A stretch of DNA of 64,000 nucleotides from CAYJCL01 sp964370475 (GTDB lineage Bacteria > Bacillota_I > Bacilli_A > RF39 > UBA660): the NCBI GenBank assembly GCA_964370475.1, contig CAYJJI010000004.1:1-64000 (forward strand), read 5' to 3'. How positions within the stretch are numbered: the stretch's first letter is position 1; each line of letters begins with the position of its first letter. The notes under the pieces are model-generated. The model worked only from the letters and a program-made list of their open reading frames with translations, ran no database searches and was not told the DNA's origin. Shown here piece by piece: positions 28,793-37,562 of this stretch. The translations under genes were made by a program, and so were the position numbers.

Positions 28793-29266
28793 ATGGGAAA
28801 TTTAATGAATAGTATTAAAGGATTTATTACTTCTTTAACACTAACTGATATTACATTAATTGCAGCTATAATAATATTGATGATATTAATAATAATATTA
28901 ATGTATGTACAAAAAAACGAAATACCAGTAACTGAAGAAGAAACTAAAGATTTAGATTTAATGGAAATCCAAAAAGATATATTAAAAAATAACAAACCTA
29001 AAACAGTAGATTTAACGTCATACGAAGAAGAACAAGAAGAAAAAGCAATTATTAGTTACGAAGAACTATTACAAAATACAGGACAATTTAAACTTAATTA
29101 TGAAGAAGAAAATTATAATGATGGTTTATCAATAAAAAAAGTAGATACAGAAAACTTAACTATAGAACTACCAAGATTAAATGAAACAAGAATAACAGCT
29201 AACAAATTTAAAACTGAAGAAGAGTATTTAATAAAATTAAAACAATTCATAAAAGAATTAAATTAA
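28793..29266 (+). CDS. Small single-pass membrane protein, unknown
   Basis: A 157-residue protein from ATG 28793 (an in-frame GTG at 28781 lies within the ggtgat ribosome site and is unlikely). One membrane helix (about 19-40) is followed by an acidic, mostly disordered cytoplasmic tail containing EEEQEEKAIISYEELLQNTG and a C-terminal helix FKTEEEYLIKLKQFIKEL. No enzyme motif. The layout resembles small scaffold or division-associated membrane proteins, but that is only a resemblance. It is convergent with the PilB-like gene and shares its terminator. Confidence 0.65.
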   Translation: MGNLMNSIKGFITSLTLTDITLIAAIIILMILIIILMYVQKNEIPVTEEETKDLDLMEIQKDILKNNKPKTVDLTSYEEEQEEKAIISYEELLQNTGQFKLNYEEENYNDGLSIKKVDTENLTIELPRLNETRITANKFKTEEEYLIKLKQFIKELN

Positions 29267-29300
29267 AAAGGAAACTACAACGATTCGTAGTTTCCTTTTT
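29265..29300. terminator. Bidirectional terminator
   Basis: 14-bp stem (29265-29278 with 29287-29300) with A-rich and T-rich flanks, 8-base loop; serves both convergent genes. Confidence 0.9.
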
Positions 29301-30564
29301 CATGATTAACTGTAGGTACATTAATGGTTTTACCCATAATTACATTTTTAATATCTTGTTCATCTTCGCCAAAATCACTTTCAATTTCAACAAGTCTTAA
29401 TACTTCTTCAAAAGAAGTCATTCCACTAATTACTTTTTCTAATCCATCTTGTAATAAAGTAATAGTATTAGCAGAATTATAAACTGCATTTCGTAAATCC
29501 CTTTTACTTACATTAGCAACAATTGCATCTCTAATATCTTGATTTAACAATAATACCTCATGAAGAGCAATTCTTCCTCTATATCCTTTTATACATTCGC
29601 TACAACCAACTGGTTTGTAAACTTCATTAATATCAAGATTAAGTGACGCTTTAATTACAGCTTTTTCATAGTCACTAATAGTGACTTTTTCTCTACATTT
29701 AGGACATAATTTTTTAGCAAGTCTTTGAGAAATAATACCAGTTAAAGCAGTACCTAATAAATATCGTTCAATATCCATATCTAAAAGTCTTTCAATAGTA
29801 TTTAAAGAGTTATTAGTATGGATAGTACTTAATACTAAATGTCCAGTAATAGAAGCTCTTACAGCTATTCTAGCAGTTTCATTATCACGAATTTCCCCAA
29901 TCATTATAACATCAGGATCCTGACGTAAGATACTTCTAAGAGCAGTAGCAAAAGTCATTCCAATATCACTTAGTACTTGAACTTGGTTAATACCAGATAA
30001 TTTCATTTCAACAGGATCTTCAACAGTAATAATATTCTTCTCAGGAACATTAAGTCTTTGTAAAATAGAGTAGTTAGTAGTAGATTTACCACTACCAGTA
30101 GCTCCAGTTGTTAAAATAATACCATTAGGAGCAGATACCATTTTTAAAACTTTTTCTAAGTTTCTTGGCGAAAACCCTAAAGTTTCTAATCCTTGCATAC
30201 TCATAGTATAATCCAAAATACGGACAACTATTTTTTCACCATTAACTATTGGTAGAGTAGATACACGTAAATCAAAAGTAACATCATCAACAGTACTCTT
30301 AACAGCACCATCTTGAGGTAATCTTGATTCAGTAATATTCATCCCAGCAATAATTTTAATTCTAGTCGATAAATTCTTCTTAACTGCTTCAGGAACATCA
30401 ACAAAATCAACTAACTCTCCATCAATTCTAATTCTTACTTTCAATATAGTAGGAGTAGGATCAAAGTGAATATCTGATGCTTTTTCTTTAATAGAATCTA
30501 AAATGATAGTATTGACTAAATCCACTACAGGAATATTATCAAAGTCGTAATTCTTTAACATCAT
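29275..30564 (-). CDS. Type IV pilus/competence assembly ATPase (PilB/ComGA/GspE family)
   Basis: A 429-residue secretion ATPase. Walker A GATGSGKST (154-162), Asp box VEDPVE, Walker B with IMIGEIRDNETA, and a His box (STIHTNNS). A tetracysteine zinc site (CPKC ... CSEC) sits near 295-330. The N-terminal domain is short, more like ComGA than full PilB. It powers filament assembly at the inner membrane face. An in-frame TTG lies at 30573; ATG 30564 or 30561 next to gggtgat is preferred. No pilC, pilD or pilin gene is adjacent; the prepilin at 40729 is the likely substrate type. Confidence 0.88.
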   Translation of the reverse strand: MMLKNYDFDNIPVVDLVNTIILDSIKEKASDIHFDPTPTILKVRIRIDGELVDFVDVPEAVKKNLSTRIKIIAGMNITESRLPQDGAVKSTVDDVTFDLRVSTLPIVNGEKIVVRILDYTMSMQGLETLGFSPRNLEKVLKMVSAPNGIILTTGATGSGKSTTNYSILQRLNVPEKNIITVEDPVEMKLSGINQVQVLSDIGMTFATALRSILRQDPDVIMIGEIRDNETARIAVRASITGHLVLSTIHTNNSLNTIERLLDMDIERYLLGTALTGIISQRLAKKLCPKCREKVTISDYEKAVIKASLNLDINEVYKPVGCSECIKGYRGRIALHEVLLLNQDIRDAIVANVSKRDLRNAVYNSANTITLLQDGLEKVISGMTSFEEVLRLVEIESDFGEDEQDIKNVIMGKTINVPTVNHEKGNYESL

Positions 30565-30662
30565 ATCACCCAATCTTTATTCTATAAACTATTATATAAT
30601 AAATAACTATAATAATCAATATTAAAAAAGTATAGAATGTTAAATTGTAACGACACAAACTC

Positions 30663-30691
30663 TTGATTTAATGATATTTTTCTGTTAAAAT
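30663..30691 (+). promoter_or_regulatory. valS leader promoter
   Basis: TTGATT (30663-30668), 17 bases, TAAAAT (30686-30691) preceded by TGt. Predicted start near 30698, just before T-box stem I. Confidence 0.75.
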
Positions 30692-30699
30692 CAAATTGT

Positions 30700-30890
30700 T
30701 AGACAGAGATGTTTGAGGAGTAAAATAATATATATTAAAAAGAGAGTTAATGAATGGTGCAAATTAACAATATAATTATTTGAAGGTTGCAAACTTAGTT
30801 TAAATCGGTTAGAACCGTTAGAATTCTATAGAGAAAAAAGTAAGGTGGTACCACGAAGTTATTCGTCCTTTAGGTAACGCTTTTTTTTAT
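30700..30890 (+). ncRNA. T-box riboswitch controlling valS
   Basis: The T-box core AAGGTGGTACCACG is at 30842-30855, followed by cgtcctt and a T8 run (30881-30888). Stem I is visible: gtttg (30711-30715) pairs with caaac (30790-30794), AGTA (30719-30722) faces GAA (30782-30784) as the loop-E motif, and agagagttaatg...caaattaac forms the distal arm. The likely specifier is GTT (30786-30788), a valine codon, between GAA and the lower helix. Uncharged tRNA-Val would stabilise the antiterminator and switch valS on. This explains the 343-base gap before valS. Confidence 0.92.
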
Positions 30891-30916
30891 GGAATTAATT
30901 TAGAAAGGAATAAAAT

Positions 30917-33430
30917 ATGTTAGAAACTAAATATAATCACCAACAAGTAGAAGAAGGAAAATACAAAAACTGGAAAGAAAAAAAATACTTTAATGCAGGA
31001 GATACTTCCAAAGAAGCTTTCAGTATAGTTATGCCACCACCTAATGTAACAGGAAAGTTACACTTAGGACACGCATTAAATGGTTCTATTCAAGATACTA
31101 TTATTAGATACAAAAGAATGCAAGGCTTTGATGCACTATGGTTACCAGGAATGGATCACGCAGCAATAGCTACTGAAGCAAAAGTAGTAGCAAGATTAAA
31201 AGAACAAGGAATAAATAAATATGAACTAGGCAGAGAAGGATTCTTAAAAGAATGTTGGAACTGGACTAATGAGTACAGTGAAAATATAAGAAATCAATGG
31301 TCTAAGCTTGGTCTTAGTGTAGATTATACCAAAGAAAGATTTACTCTTGATGAAGGTCTAAATAAGGCAGTAACAGAAACTTTTATTAATTATTATAATG
31401 AAGGTTTAATCTATCGTGGAGAAAGAATCATTAACTGGGACCCTATAGCAAAAACTGCATTATCTAATGAAGAAGTTATATATAAAGAAGTAAATGGATC
31501 TTTTTACAACTTAAAATACAAAATAGAAAATTCTGATGAATTTTTAACAGTAGCGACAACGAGACCAGAAACATTATTTGGAGATACAGCGGTAGCTGTA
31601 AATCCAGAAGATGTAAGATACAAACATTTAATTGGTAAAAATGTAATATTACCAATCATTAATAAACTAATCCCAATCATAGCGGATGAACATGCCGATC
31701 CGGAATTTGGTACAGGAGTAGTAAAAATAACACCAGCTCATGATCCAAATGATTTTGAAGTAGGTAATAGACATAATCTAGATAGAGTAGTAATAATGAA
31801 TGAAGATGCTACTATGAATGAATTAACTGGTCCATATAATAAACTAACTAGAGAAGAATGTCGTAAACAATTATTAAAAGATTTAGAAGATAAAGATTTA
31901 TTGATAAGTATTAAAAACATGACACATAGTGTAGGACATTCAGAAAGAACAGGATGCGTAGTAGAACCATACTTATCTAAACAATGGTTTGTTAAAATGG
32001 GCGATTTAGCTAGTGATGTATTAAAAATGCAAAGTAACAAAGAAACAAAAATAAATTTTATACCAGAAAGATTCGAAAAAACACTAAATCACTGGATGGA
32101 AATATCATATGATTGGTGTATTTCAAGACAATTATGGTGGGGACATAGAATACCAGCTTGGTATAAAGATGAAGAAATAAAAATTCAAGCAGAATCACCA
32201 GGTGATGGCTGGGTACAAGATAATGATGTATTAGATACATGGTTCTCATCAGCACTATGGCCAATGTCAACACTTGGATGGCCAAATAACACAGAAGATT
32301 ACGAAAGATACTTCCCAACAGATGTATTAGTAACAGCTTATGACATTATCTTCTTCTGGGTAGCAAGAATGGCATTTCAAGCAAAACATATTACAGGAAA
32401 AAGACCATTTAAAGATTGCTTAATTCACGGATTAATTAGAGCTAGCGATGGTTCTAAAATGTCAAAAAGTCTAGGTAATGGTATCGATCCAATGGATTTA
32501 ATAAGTGATTATGGAACAGATTCTCTAAGATATTATTTAACAACATCAATTGCAGCAGGAACAGACTTAAGATTCGATAAAGAAAAAGTAGCAAGTACAT
32601 GGAATTTTATAAATAAATTATGGAATGCATCAAGATTTGTATTACTTAATATCGAAGATAAAGAATACCAAATGACTAATTTAAACGATGCAGATAAATG
32701 GATTCTAACAAAACTAAACAAAACAATTAAGTCAGTAACAAAACATATGGATAAATATGAATTTAATTTAGCAGGAACAGAATTATACTCATTCATTTGG
32801 ACTAATTACTGCGATTCATATATCGAAATGAGTAAATTTTCAAATACAGATTCTACTAAAGCAGTATTACTTCATGTGTTAGAAAGTATCTTGAAAATGA
32901 TGCACCCATTTATGCCATTTGTTACAGAAGAAATATATCAACTATTACCTAAACATAATGAGTCGATAATGATTAGTGATTATCCGAAATACAATAAAAA
33001 ATATATATATGAGGAAGAATCAAGTATTGATATAATGCTAAACTTAATTACTCAATTTAGAAACAAAAAAGCAGAAAATAATATTGGTGCAGATTTTGAA
33101 ATAACTACTAACTACAATAATGAATTATTTAATAAAATGGTTAAAATCACTGATAAAATAATAACTACTAGTGACCTAAACTCAATTACAGTAAGTATTA
33201 ATGAAATAAAAATAAATATTCATTATGATAACAGTGCCAACGAAGCTGAAACAAAAGCATTACTACAATCAGAATTAGAAAATCTAGAACAATCAATATC
33301 TAGAAGAGAAAAACTATTGTCAAATGAAAACTATGTAGCAAAAGCTCCAGAGAAAATAGTTACATCAGAAAGAGAAAAACTAATAGAAGAAAAAACAAGA
33401 GTTGAAGTAATAAAAGATTTATTAAAATAA
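30917..33430 (+). CDS. valS: Valyl-tRNA synthetase
   Basis: An 837-residue class I synthetase. HLGH at 49-52 (HIGH motif) in PPNVTGKLHLGHAL, CP1 editing domain with TTRPETLFGDTAV, and KMSKS in GSKMSKSLGNGIDP. A C-terminal coiled-coil arm (ESELENLEQSISRREKLL) is typical for ValRS. It charges tRNA-Val and edits threonine. Controlled by the T-box upstream. Ribosome site aaagga. Confidence 0.98.
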   Translation: MLETKYNHQQVEEGKYKNWKEKKYFNAGDTSKEAFSIVMPPPNVTGKLHLGHALNGSIQDTIIRYKRMQGFDALWLPGMDHAAIATEAKVVARLKEQGINKYELGREGFLKECWNWTNEYSENIRNQWSKLGLSVDYTKERFTLDEGLNKAVTETFINYYNEGLIYRGERIINWDPIAKTALSNEEVIYKEVNGSFYNLKYKIENSDEFLTVATTRPETLFGDTAVAVNPEDVRYKHLIGKNVILPIINKLIPIIADEHADPEFGTGVVKITPAHDPNDFEVGNRHNLDRVVIMNEDATMNELTGPYNKLTREECRKQLLKDLEDKDLLISIKNMTHSVGHSERTGCVVEPYLSKQWFVKMGDLASDVLKMQSNKETKINFIPERFEKTLNHWMEISYDWCISRQLWWGHRIPAWYKDEEIKIQAESPGDGWVQDNDVLDTWFSSALWPMSTLGWPNNTEDYERYFPTDVLVTAYDIIFFWVARMAFQAKHITGKRPFKDCLIHGLIRASDGSKMSKSLGNGIDPMDLISDYGTDSLRYYLTTSIAAGTDLRFDKEKVASTWNFINKLWNASRFVLLNIEDKEYQMTNLNDADKWILTKLNKTIKSVTKHMDKYEFNLAGTELYSFIWTNYCDSYIEMSKFSNTDSTKAVLLHVLESILKMMHPFMPFVTEEIYQLLPKHNESIMISDYPKYNKKYIYEEESSIDIMLNLITQFRNKKAENNIGADFEITTNYNNELFNKMVKITDKIITTSDLNSITVSINEIKINIHYDNSANEAETKALLQSELENLEQSISRREKLLSNENYVAKAPEKIVTSEREKLIEEKTRVEVIKDLLK

Positions 33431-33438
33431 TATATGAT

Positions 33439-33466
33439 AAAGAACTTAAAAGTTAAGTTCTTTTTT
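33439..33466 (+). terminator. valS terminator
   Basis: aaagaactta/taagttcttt stem with a small loop, then Ts to 33466. Confidence 0.85.
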
Positions 33467-33535
33467 AAATGTAAATAAGGTATACAAAAATTATTAAAAA
33501 CATATACATTAATATAACAAAAATGCTTGCGTCAA

Positions 33536-33564
33536 TTTACAAACTATGTTATTCTAATTATAAG
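33536..33564 (+). promoter_or_regulatory. Possible promoter of the acidic TM protein
   Basis: TTTACA (33536-33541), 17 bases, TATAAG (33559-33564). An alternative TTGCGT/TATTCT pair overlaps (33527-33555). Weak. Confidence 0.4.
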
Positions 33565-33582
33565 AATAGAGGCGGTGTCATC

Positions 33583-34536
33583 ATGATAGCAATTATGAAT
33601 AGTTTAGAGAAGTTGTACGAAAATCCTAATTTCGGGGTTATTTTAATTATAATTATAGTAGTCTTACTAATATTGTTTTTCATCTTTTTAGCAATGGCTA
33701 TAAAAGATGCTAAGAAAGCAAAATTAGCCATGACTGACAAAGAACCAGACGTTACAGTAGGGGAAGAACAAGTTAAAGAACAAATAGTGGATGGTTTCAA
33801 CGAAACTGCCCCAACTAATCCAGTGGAATTTACAAACGAACCGAAATTTGAAGAAGTAACGTTTACTGCTCCAATAGAAGAACCAGTTACAAACGATTTC
33901 AGAATGGATAACTTTGAACCAACACAACAAACGAATAATCAAGAAGAACAAAAAGTTAATTCATTTGATTATACTAATGAATCAATAGTTCCTAGTATTG
34001 AAGCAAGTAATGAAATAAATAATGATTTTAGATTAACAGAAGAACCAAGAGTTGAGTTTAATACTCCGGTTGCAGATACTAACGTATTTGACATACCAGT
34101 TTCGAGCGAACCAGTAATTGAAGAACCTAAAATAACATTAGAACCGATTAAAGAAAATAACTTTAGTGTTGAAAAATCAGTTTTCGATCAACCTATATCA
34201 TTCGAAAATGATATAAATAATTCAAATAATAATCAAGATGTAAATCGCGTAATAGAAGAAAGAATGAATAATATTGAAAAGATATCTAATGATGAACCAA
34301 AAATAATGAAAAATCATCAATTTAGTTCAGTATTTGTTGAAGAACAAAAACCAGTAGAGGAAGTAAAAGAAGAAGCTCCACTACCTAAAGTTAACTTTAA
34401 CAATTTAGAAACACAAGAAAAACCAATTGTAGATTTGCCTAAAATGAGAGACATTCCAACTCCTAAAGTAGTAGAACCAAAACAACCTGCAACTGATTTA
34501 GACAATCTAGTAAATGAAGCTTTTAAATCTGAGTAA
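33583..34536 (+). CDS. Single-pass membrane protein with long disordered acidic tail
   Basis: A 317-residue protein from ATG 33583, preceded by gaggcggtg; an in-frame ATG at 33523 would lie upstream of the likely promoter. One membrane helix (about 16-40) is followed by ~270 residues rich in Glu, Pro, Asn and Val with repeated EEP/EP phrases (TNEPKFEEVTF, IEEPVTNDF, TEEPRVEF, SSEPVIEEP). No folded domain is evident. It is probably a cytoplasmic-tail scaffold protein; cell-division or envelope roles are common for such layouts but unproven here. It is a single-gene unit ending in a good terminator. Confidence 0.65.
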   Translation: MIAIMNSLEKLYENPNFGVILIIIIVVLLILFFIFLAMAIKDAKKAKLAMTDKEPDVTVGEEQVKEQIVDGFNETAPTNPVEFTNEPKFEEVTFTAPIEEPVTNDFRMDNFEPTQQTNNQEEQKVNSFDYTNESIVPSIEASNEINNDFRLTEEPRVEFNTPVADTNVFDIPVSSEPVIEEPKITLEPIKENNFSVEKSVFDQPISFENDINNSNNNQDVNRVIEERMNNIEKISNDEPKIMKNHQFSSVFVEEQKPVEEVKEEAPLPKVNFNNLETQEKPIVDLPKMRDIPTPKVVEPKQPATDLDNLVNEAFKSE

Positions 34537-34549
34537 TCAGATTTTTTTT
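34525..34549 (+). terminator. Rho-independent terminator
   Basis: 8-bp stem aaatctga/tcagattt with loop gtaa (containing the stop), T-run to 34549. Confidence 0.85.
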
Positions 34550-34567
34550 GTGCATTTAAATATTTTG

Positions 34568-34576
34568 TGATATAAT
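34568..34576 (+). promoter_or_regulatory. parE extended -10
   Basis: TGaTATAAT. The parE ATG is only 16 bases further, leaving a leader of about ten bases with ggtgat. No good -35. Confidence 0.6.
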
Positions 34577-34591
34577 TTTATTGGTGATAAA

Positions 34592-36496
34592 ATGACAACA
34601 AAGTACGATGAAAGTTCAATAAAAATATTAGAAGGATTAGATGCTGTAAGAAAAAGACCTGGTATGTATATCGGATCAACAGATAAAAGAGGTTTACATC
34701 ATTTAGTTTGGGAAATAGTAGATAACGCTATAGATGAAGTTATAAACGGATATGGCGATTATATAAAAGTAACTATTAACAAAGATAATAGTATTACTGT
34801 AGAAGATAACGGCCGAGGTGTACCAATAGGTAGACATAGTAGTGGAAAAAGTACACCAGAAGTAATTTATACTATACTACATGCAGGTGGTAAATTCCAA
34901 GAAGCAGGATATAAAGTATCAGGTGGACTACATGGCGTAGGAGCATCTGTTGTTAATGCCTTATCAAGTAAAATGGACGTTACAATCAAAAGAGAAGGTA
35001 AATTAGTAAATATAGCTTTCAAAGATGGTGGGAAAATAGAAAGTGATCTAAGAGAAATTGGAAGTAGTAACAAAACTGGTACTACTGTAACATTTCTTCC
35101 AGATCACGAAATATTTGGTAACATTAGTTTTTCTTACACAACTATCTGCGAAAGAATGCAAGAAAGCGCATTCCTATTAAACAACTTAACAGTAGAAGTA
35201 ATAGATGAAGAAGACAAAAAATCATCAAAATTCCACTATGAAAATGGACTTGTTTCGTTTGTAGAATACATCAATGAAGATAAGAAAAATCTTCATAAAG
35301 TTATAAATTTCCAAGGTGGAAGAAATACAATAGATGTAGAAATAGCAATGCAATATACAGAATCTTACAATGAAAACATTATGTCTTTTGTAAACAATGT
35401 TAAAACAAGCGACGGAGGATCTCACGAAGTAGGATTCAAAACAGGTATAACAAAAGCGTTCAATGAATACGCAAGAAATAATAGTTTAATTAAAACTAAA
35501 GAAGGTAACTTCGATGGAACTGACATAAGAGAAGGTATAACAGCAATTATAAATGTTAAAATACCTGAAAATTTACTTCAATTCGAAGGTCAAACTAAAG
35601 GTAAATTAGGTACACCAGAAGCAAAAGGTGTAGTAGAAAATATTGTTTATGAAAACTTAAAGTTTTACTTAGAAGAAAACAAAGAAGTAGCTCTATTAAT
35701 AGTAGATAAAGCTTTAAAAAGTAAAATGGCTAGAGAAGCTGCAAGAAAAGCCAGAGAAGAAGCTAGAAATGGTAAAAACAAAAAAGGTCTTGAAAAAAAC
35801 TTGACAGGTAAACTAGTTCCAGCACAATCAAAAAATCCTAAAATAAATGAATTATTTTTAGTAGAAGGTGATTCGGCACTAGGAAGTGCTAAACAAGCTA
35901 GAAATTCTAAATTTCAAGCGATATTACCATTAAGAGGTAAAGTAGTAAATTGTTATAAATCTAATCAAGCCGATGTATATAAAAATGAAGAAATAAATAC
36001 CATTATTCATACAATCGGAGCAGGTGTAGGACAAGACTTTGATGCAACAGAATCAAACTTTAACAAAGTAATAATTCTTACTGATGCTGATGATGATGGA
36101 GCACATATCCAAGTACTTTTATTAACATTTTTCTATAAATATATGAGACCACTTATAGAATCAGGTAAATTATATGTTGCTCTTCCGCCATTATATATAG
36201 TGGAAGAAAAACAAAAAAGAACATACTATTGGACTACAGAAGAATTAAAAGAATATATTAGTACGAAGAAAAATTACGAAGTAAAAAGATTTAAAGGATT
36301 AGGAGAAATGGATCCTGACCAATTAGAAGAAACTACAATGGATCCTTTAAAAAGAACTTTAATTAAAATAAATATTGAAGATGCTGCATTAGCAGAAAAA
36401 AGAGTTAGTGTTCTAATGGGAGACCAAGTAGAACCACGTAAAGAATGGATTAATGAAAACGTAGAGTTTTCACTAGAAGACGATTTCAAGATATAA
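34592..36496 (+). CDS. parE: DNA topoisomerase IV subunit B
   Basis: A 634-residue ATPase subunit. The GHKL ATPase has VDNAIDEV, DNGRGVP and GGLHGVGASVVNAL. The TOPRIM domain has VEGDSALGSAKQARNSKFQAILPLRGK, and DADDDGAHIQ. ParE rather than GyrB is supported by the ParC-type partner two genes down and by the KQARN/KFQAILPLRGKV words. With ParC it decatenates daughter chromosomes. Confidence 0.93.
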   Translation: MTTKYDESSIKILEGLDAVRKRPGMYIGSTDKRGLHHLVWEIVDNAIDEVINGYGDYIKVTINKDNSITVEDNGRGVPIGRHSSGKSTPEVIYTILHAGGKFQEAGYKVSGGLHGVGASVVNALSSKMDVTIKREGKLVNIAFKDGGKIESDLREIGSSNKTGTTVTFLPDHEIFGNISFSYTTICERMQESAFLLNNLTVEVIDEEDKKSSKFHYENGLVSFVEYINEDKKNLHKVINFQGGRNTIDVEIAMQYTESYNENIMSFVNNVKTSDGGSHEVGFKTGITKAFNEYARNNSLIKTKEGNFDGTDIREGITAIINVKIPENLLQFEGQTKGKLGTPEAKGVVENIVYENLKFYLEENKEVALLIVDKALKSKMAREAARKAREEARNGKNKKGLEKNLTGKLVPAQSKNPKINELFLVEGDSALGSAKQARNSKFQAILPLRGKVVNCYKSNQADVYKNEEINTIIHTIGAGVGQDFDATESNFNKVIILTDADDDGAHIQVLLLTFFYKYMRPLIESGKLYVALPPLYIVEEKQKRTYYWTTEELKEYISTKKNYEVKRFKGLGEMDPDQLEETTMDPLKRTLIKINIEDAALAEKRVSVLMGDQVEPRKEWINENVEFSLEDDFKI

Positions 36497-36509
36497 AAGG
36501 GGTGAATTT

Positions 36510-37502
36510 ATGTCTTTAAACAAAACATACCAAGCTATCAAAACAATAGCTTGTATTATTTTGATGATCATAGCAATATTTTTGATATATCATAGCTTTA
36601 ATATGTCAAAAACAACAAAAACAACAATCCTATCATATATTAATAATATTAATTACACATATAAAGTAATATCTAATGACTCTGAAGAATTAAATAAACC
36701 TTATAATATCGCTAACGTGAAAGACATATTAGTAACTATAGATTATAACTTTATAGCATCAGATAAATTCAATATGAATCACGAGTATACAATTACTGAA
36801 GAATTAATAACATTAAGAAATAACGAAGTATTTAAAAGTGAAACTAATATTGTAAAAGAATATACAGAAGAACTCACAGATACTAACGGCTATAAAGTTA
36901 AAGAGTTAATAACAATAAATTATCAAGATTATTTAAATAAATGTTCTAATATAAGACATAATATTGAAGATGAATGTGAACTAAGAATATATTACAAATT
37001 AACAAATGAAGGAATATACAAAGATAACGAAGTTGTTGTAAACAACGAAGCATTTATAATAGTTCCTTTGTCTGATGAATTTATGAATATTGATACTCAT
37101 TACGAAGAAACAACTAATGAACTAGAAGAAACTACAATAGAACCAACAAAAAACTACGACGTACTAGTAATAGGAATAATATTATTATTAATTCCTCTAA
37201 TAATGTTAAGTACTGACTATAAAAAAATTCATAAAATTCATGAACATCAACTAAAATATAAAAAATCTATAAATGAATTATTAGAAAAATACCCTAATAA
37301 TTTAATTGAAACAACTAAAATGCCTAGAATTAAATCAAAAAAAATAACAGAAATGGAATCTCTAGATGAATTAATAAAATTAGATAAAAAACTAAAAAAA
37401 GGTATATTAGTATATGAAAAATCTAAATATAATGAAACTTTATTTATTATAATTAATCAAAGAGATGTCTGGATTTATAAAATGAATATCAAAACAATGT
37501 AA
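36510..37502 (+). CDS. Membrane protein with large outer domain, between parE and parC
   Basis: A 330-residue protein. One membrane helix lies near 9-28 and a second near 214-232, placing ~180 residues outside and a Lys-rich ~95-residue tail inside. The outer part is beta-rich with a CSNIRHNIEDEC pair of cysteines that could bridge. The architecture resembles DUF5305-type proteins, but I cannot confirm it. The tail ends in a compact LFIIINQRDVWIYKM. Strong ribosome site aaggggtg, 13 bases after parE, so probably parE-cotranscribed; a terminator follows before parC. Confidence 0.6.
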   Translation: MSLNKTYQAIKTIACIILMIIAIFLIYHSFNMSKTTKTTILSYINNINYTYKVISNDSEELNKPYNIANVKDILVTIDYNFIASDKFNMNHEYTITEELITLRNNEVFKSETNIVKEYTEELTDTNGYKVKELITINYQDYLNKCSNIRHNIEDECELRIYYKLTNEGIYKDNEVVVNNEAFIIVPLSDEFMNIDTHYEETTNELEETTIEPTKNYDVLVIGIILLLIPLIMLSTDYKKIHKIHEHQLKYKKSINELLEKYPNNLIETTKMPRIKSKKITEMESLDELIKLDKKLKKGILVYEKSKYNETLFIIINQRDVWIYKMNIKTM

Positions 37503-37537
37503 AAATGTGTAAATTTAATTAATTTACTCATTTTTTT
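37501..37537 (+). terminator. Terminator between parE operon and parC
   Basis: aaaaatg.gtaaatt (37501-37515) pairs with aatttac.cattttt (37521-37535) with one T/T mismatch, followed by more Ts. The T-run continues into the parC -10. Confidence 0.8.
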
Positions 37538-37538
37538 A

Positions 37539-37547
37539 TGTTATAAT
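37539..37547 (+). promoter_or_regulatory. parC extended -10
   Basis: TGtTATAAT, starting two bases after the terminator T-run. ATG 16 bases downstream behind ggtga. Confidence 0.65.
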
Positions 37548-37562
37548 CTTTATGGTGAATAA

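Noticed and set aside
33523..33582. N-terminal extension of the acidic TM protein
   Set aside because: The extra codons lie across the likely promoter and lack a ribosome site; ATG 33583 has gaggcggtg.
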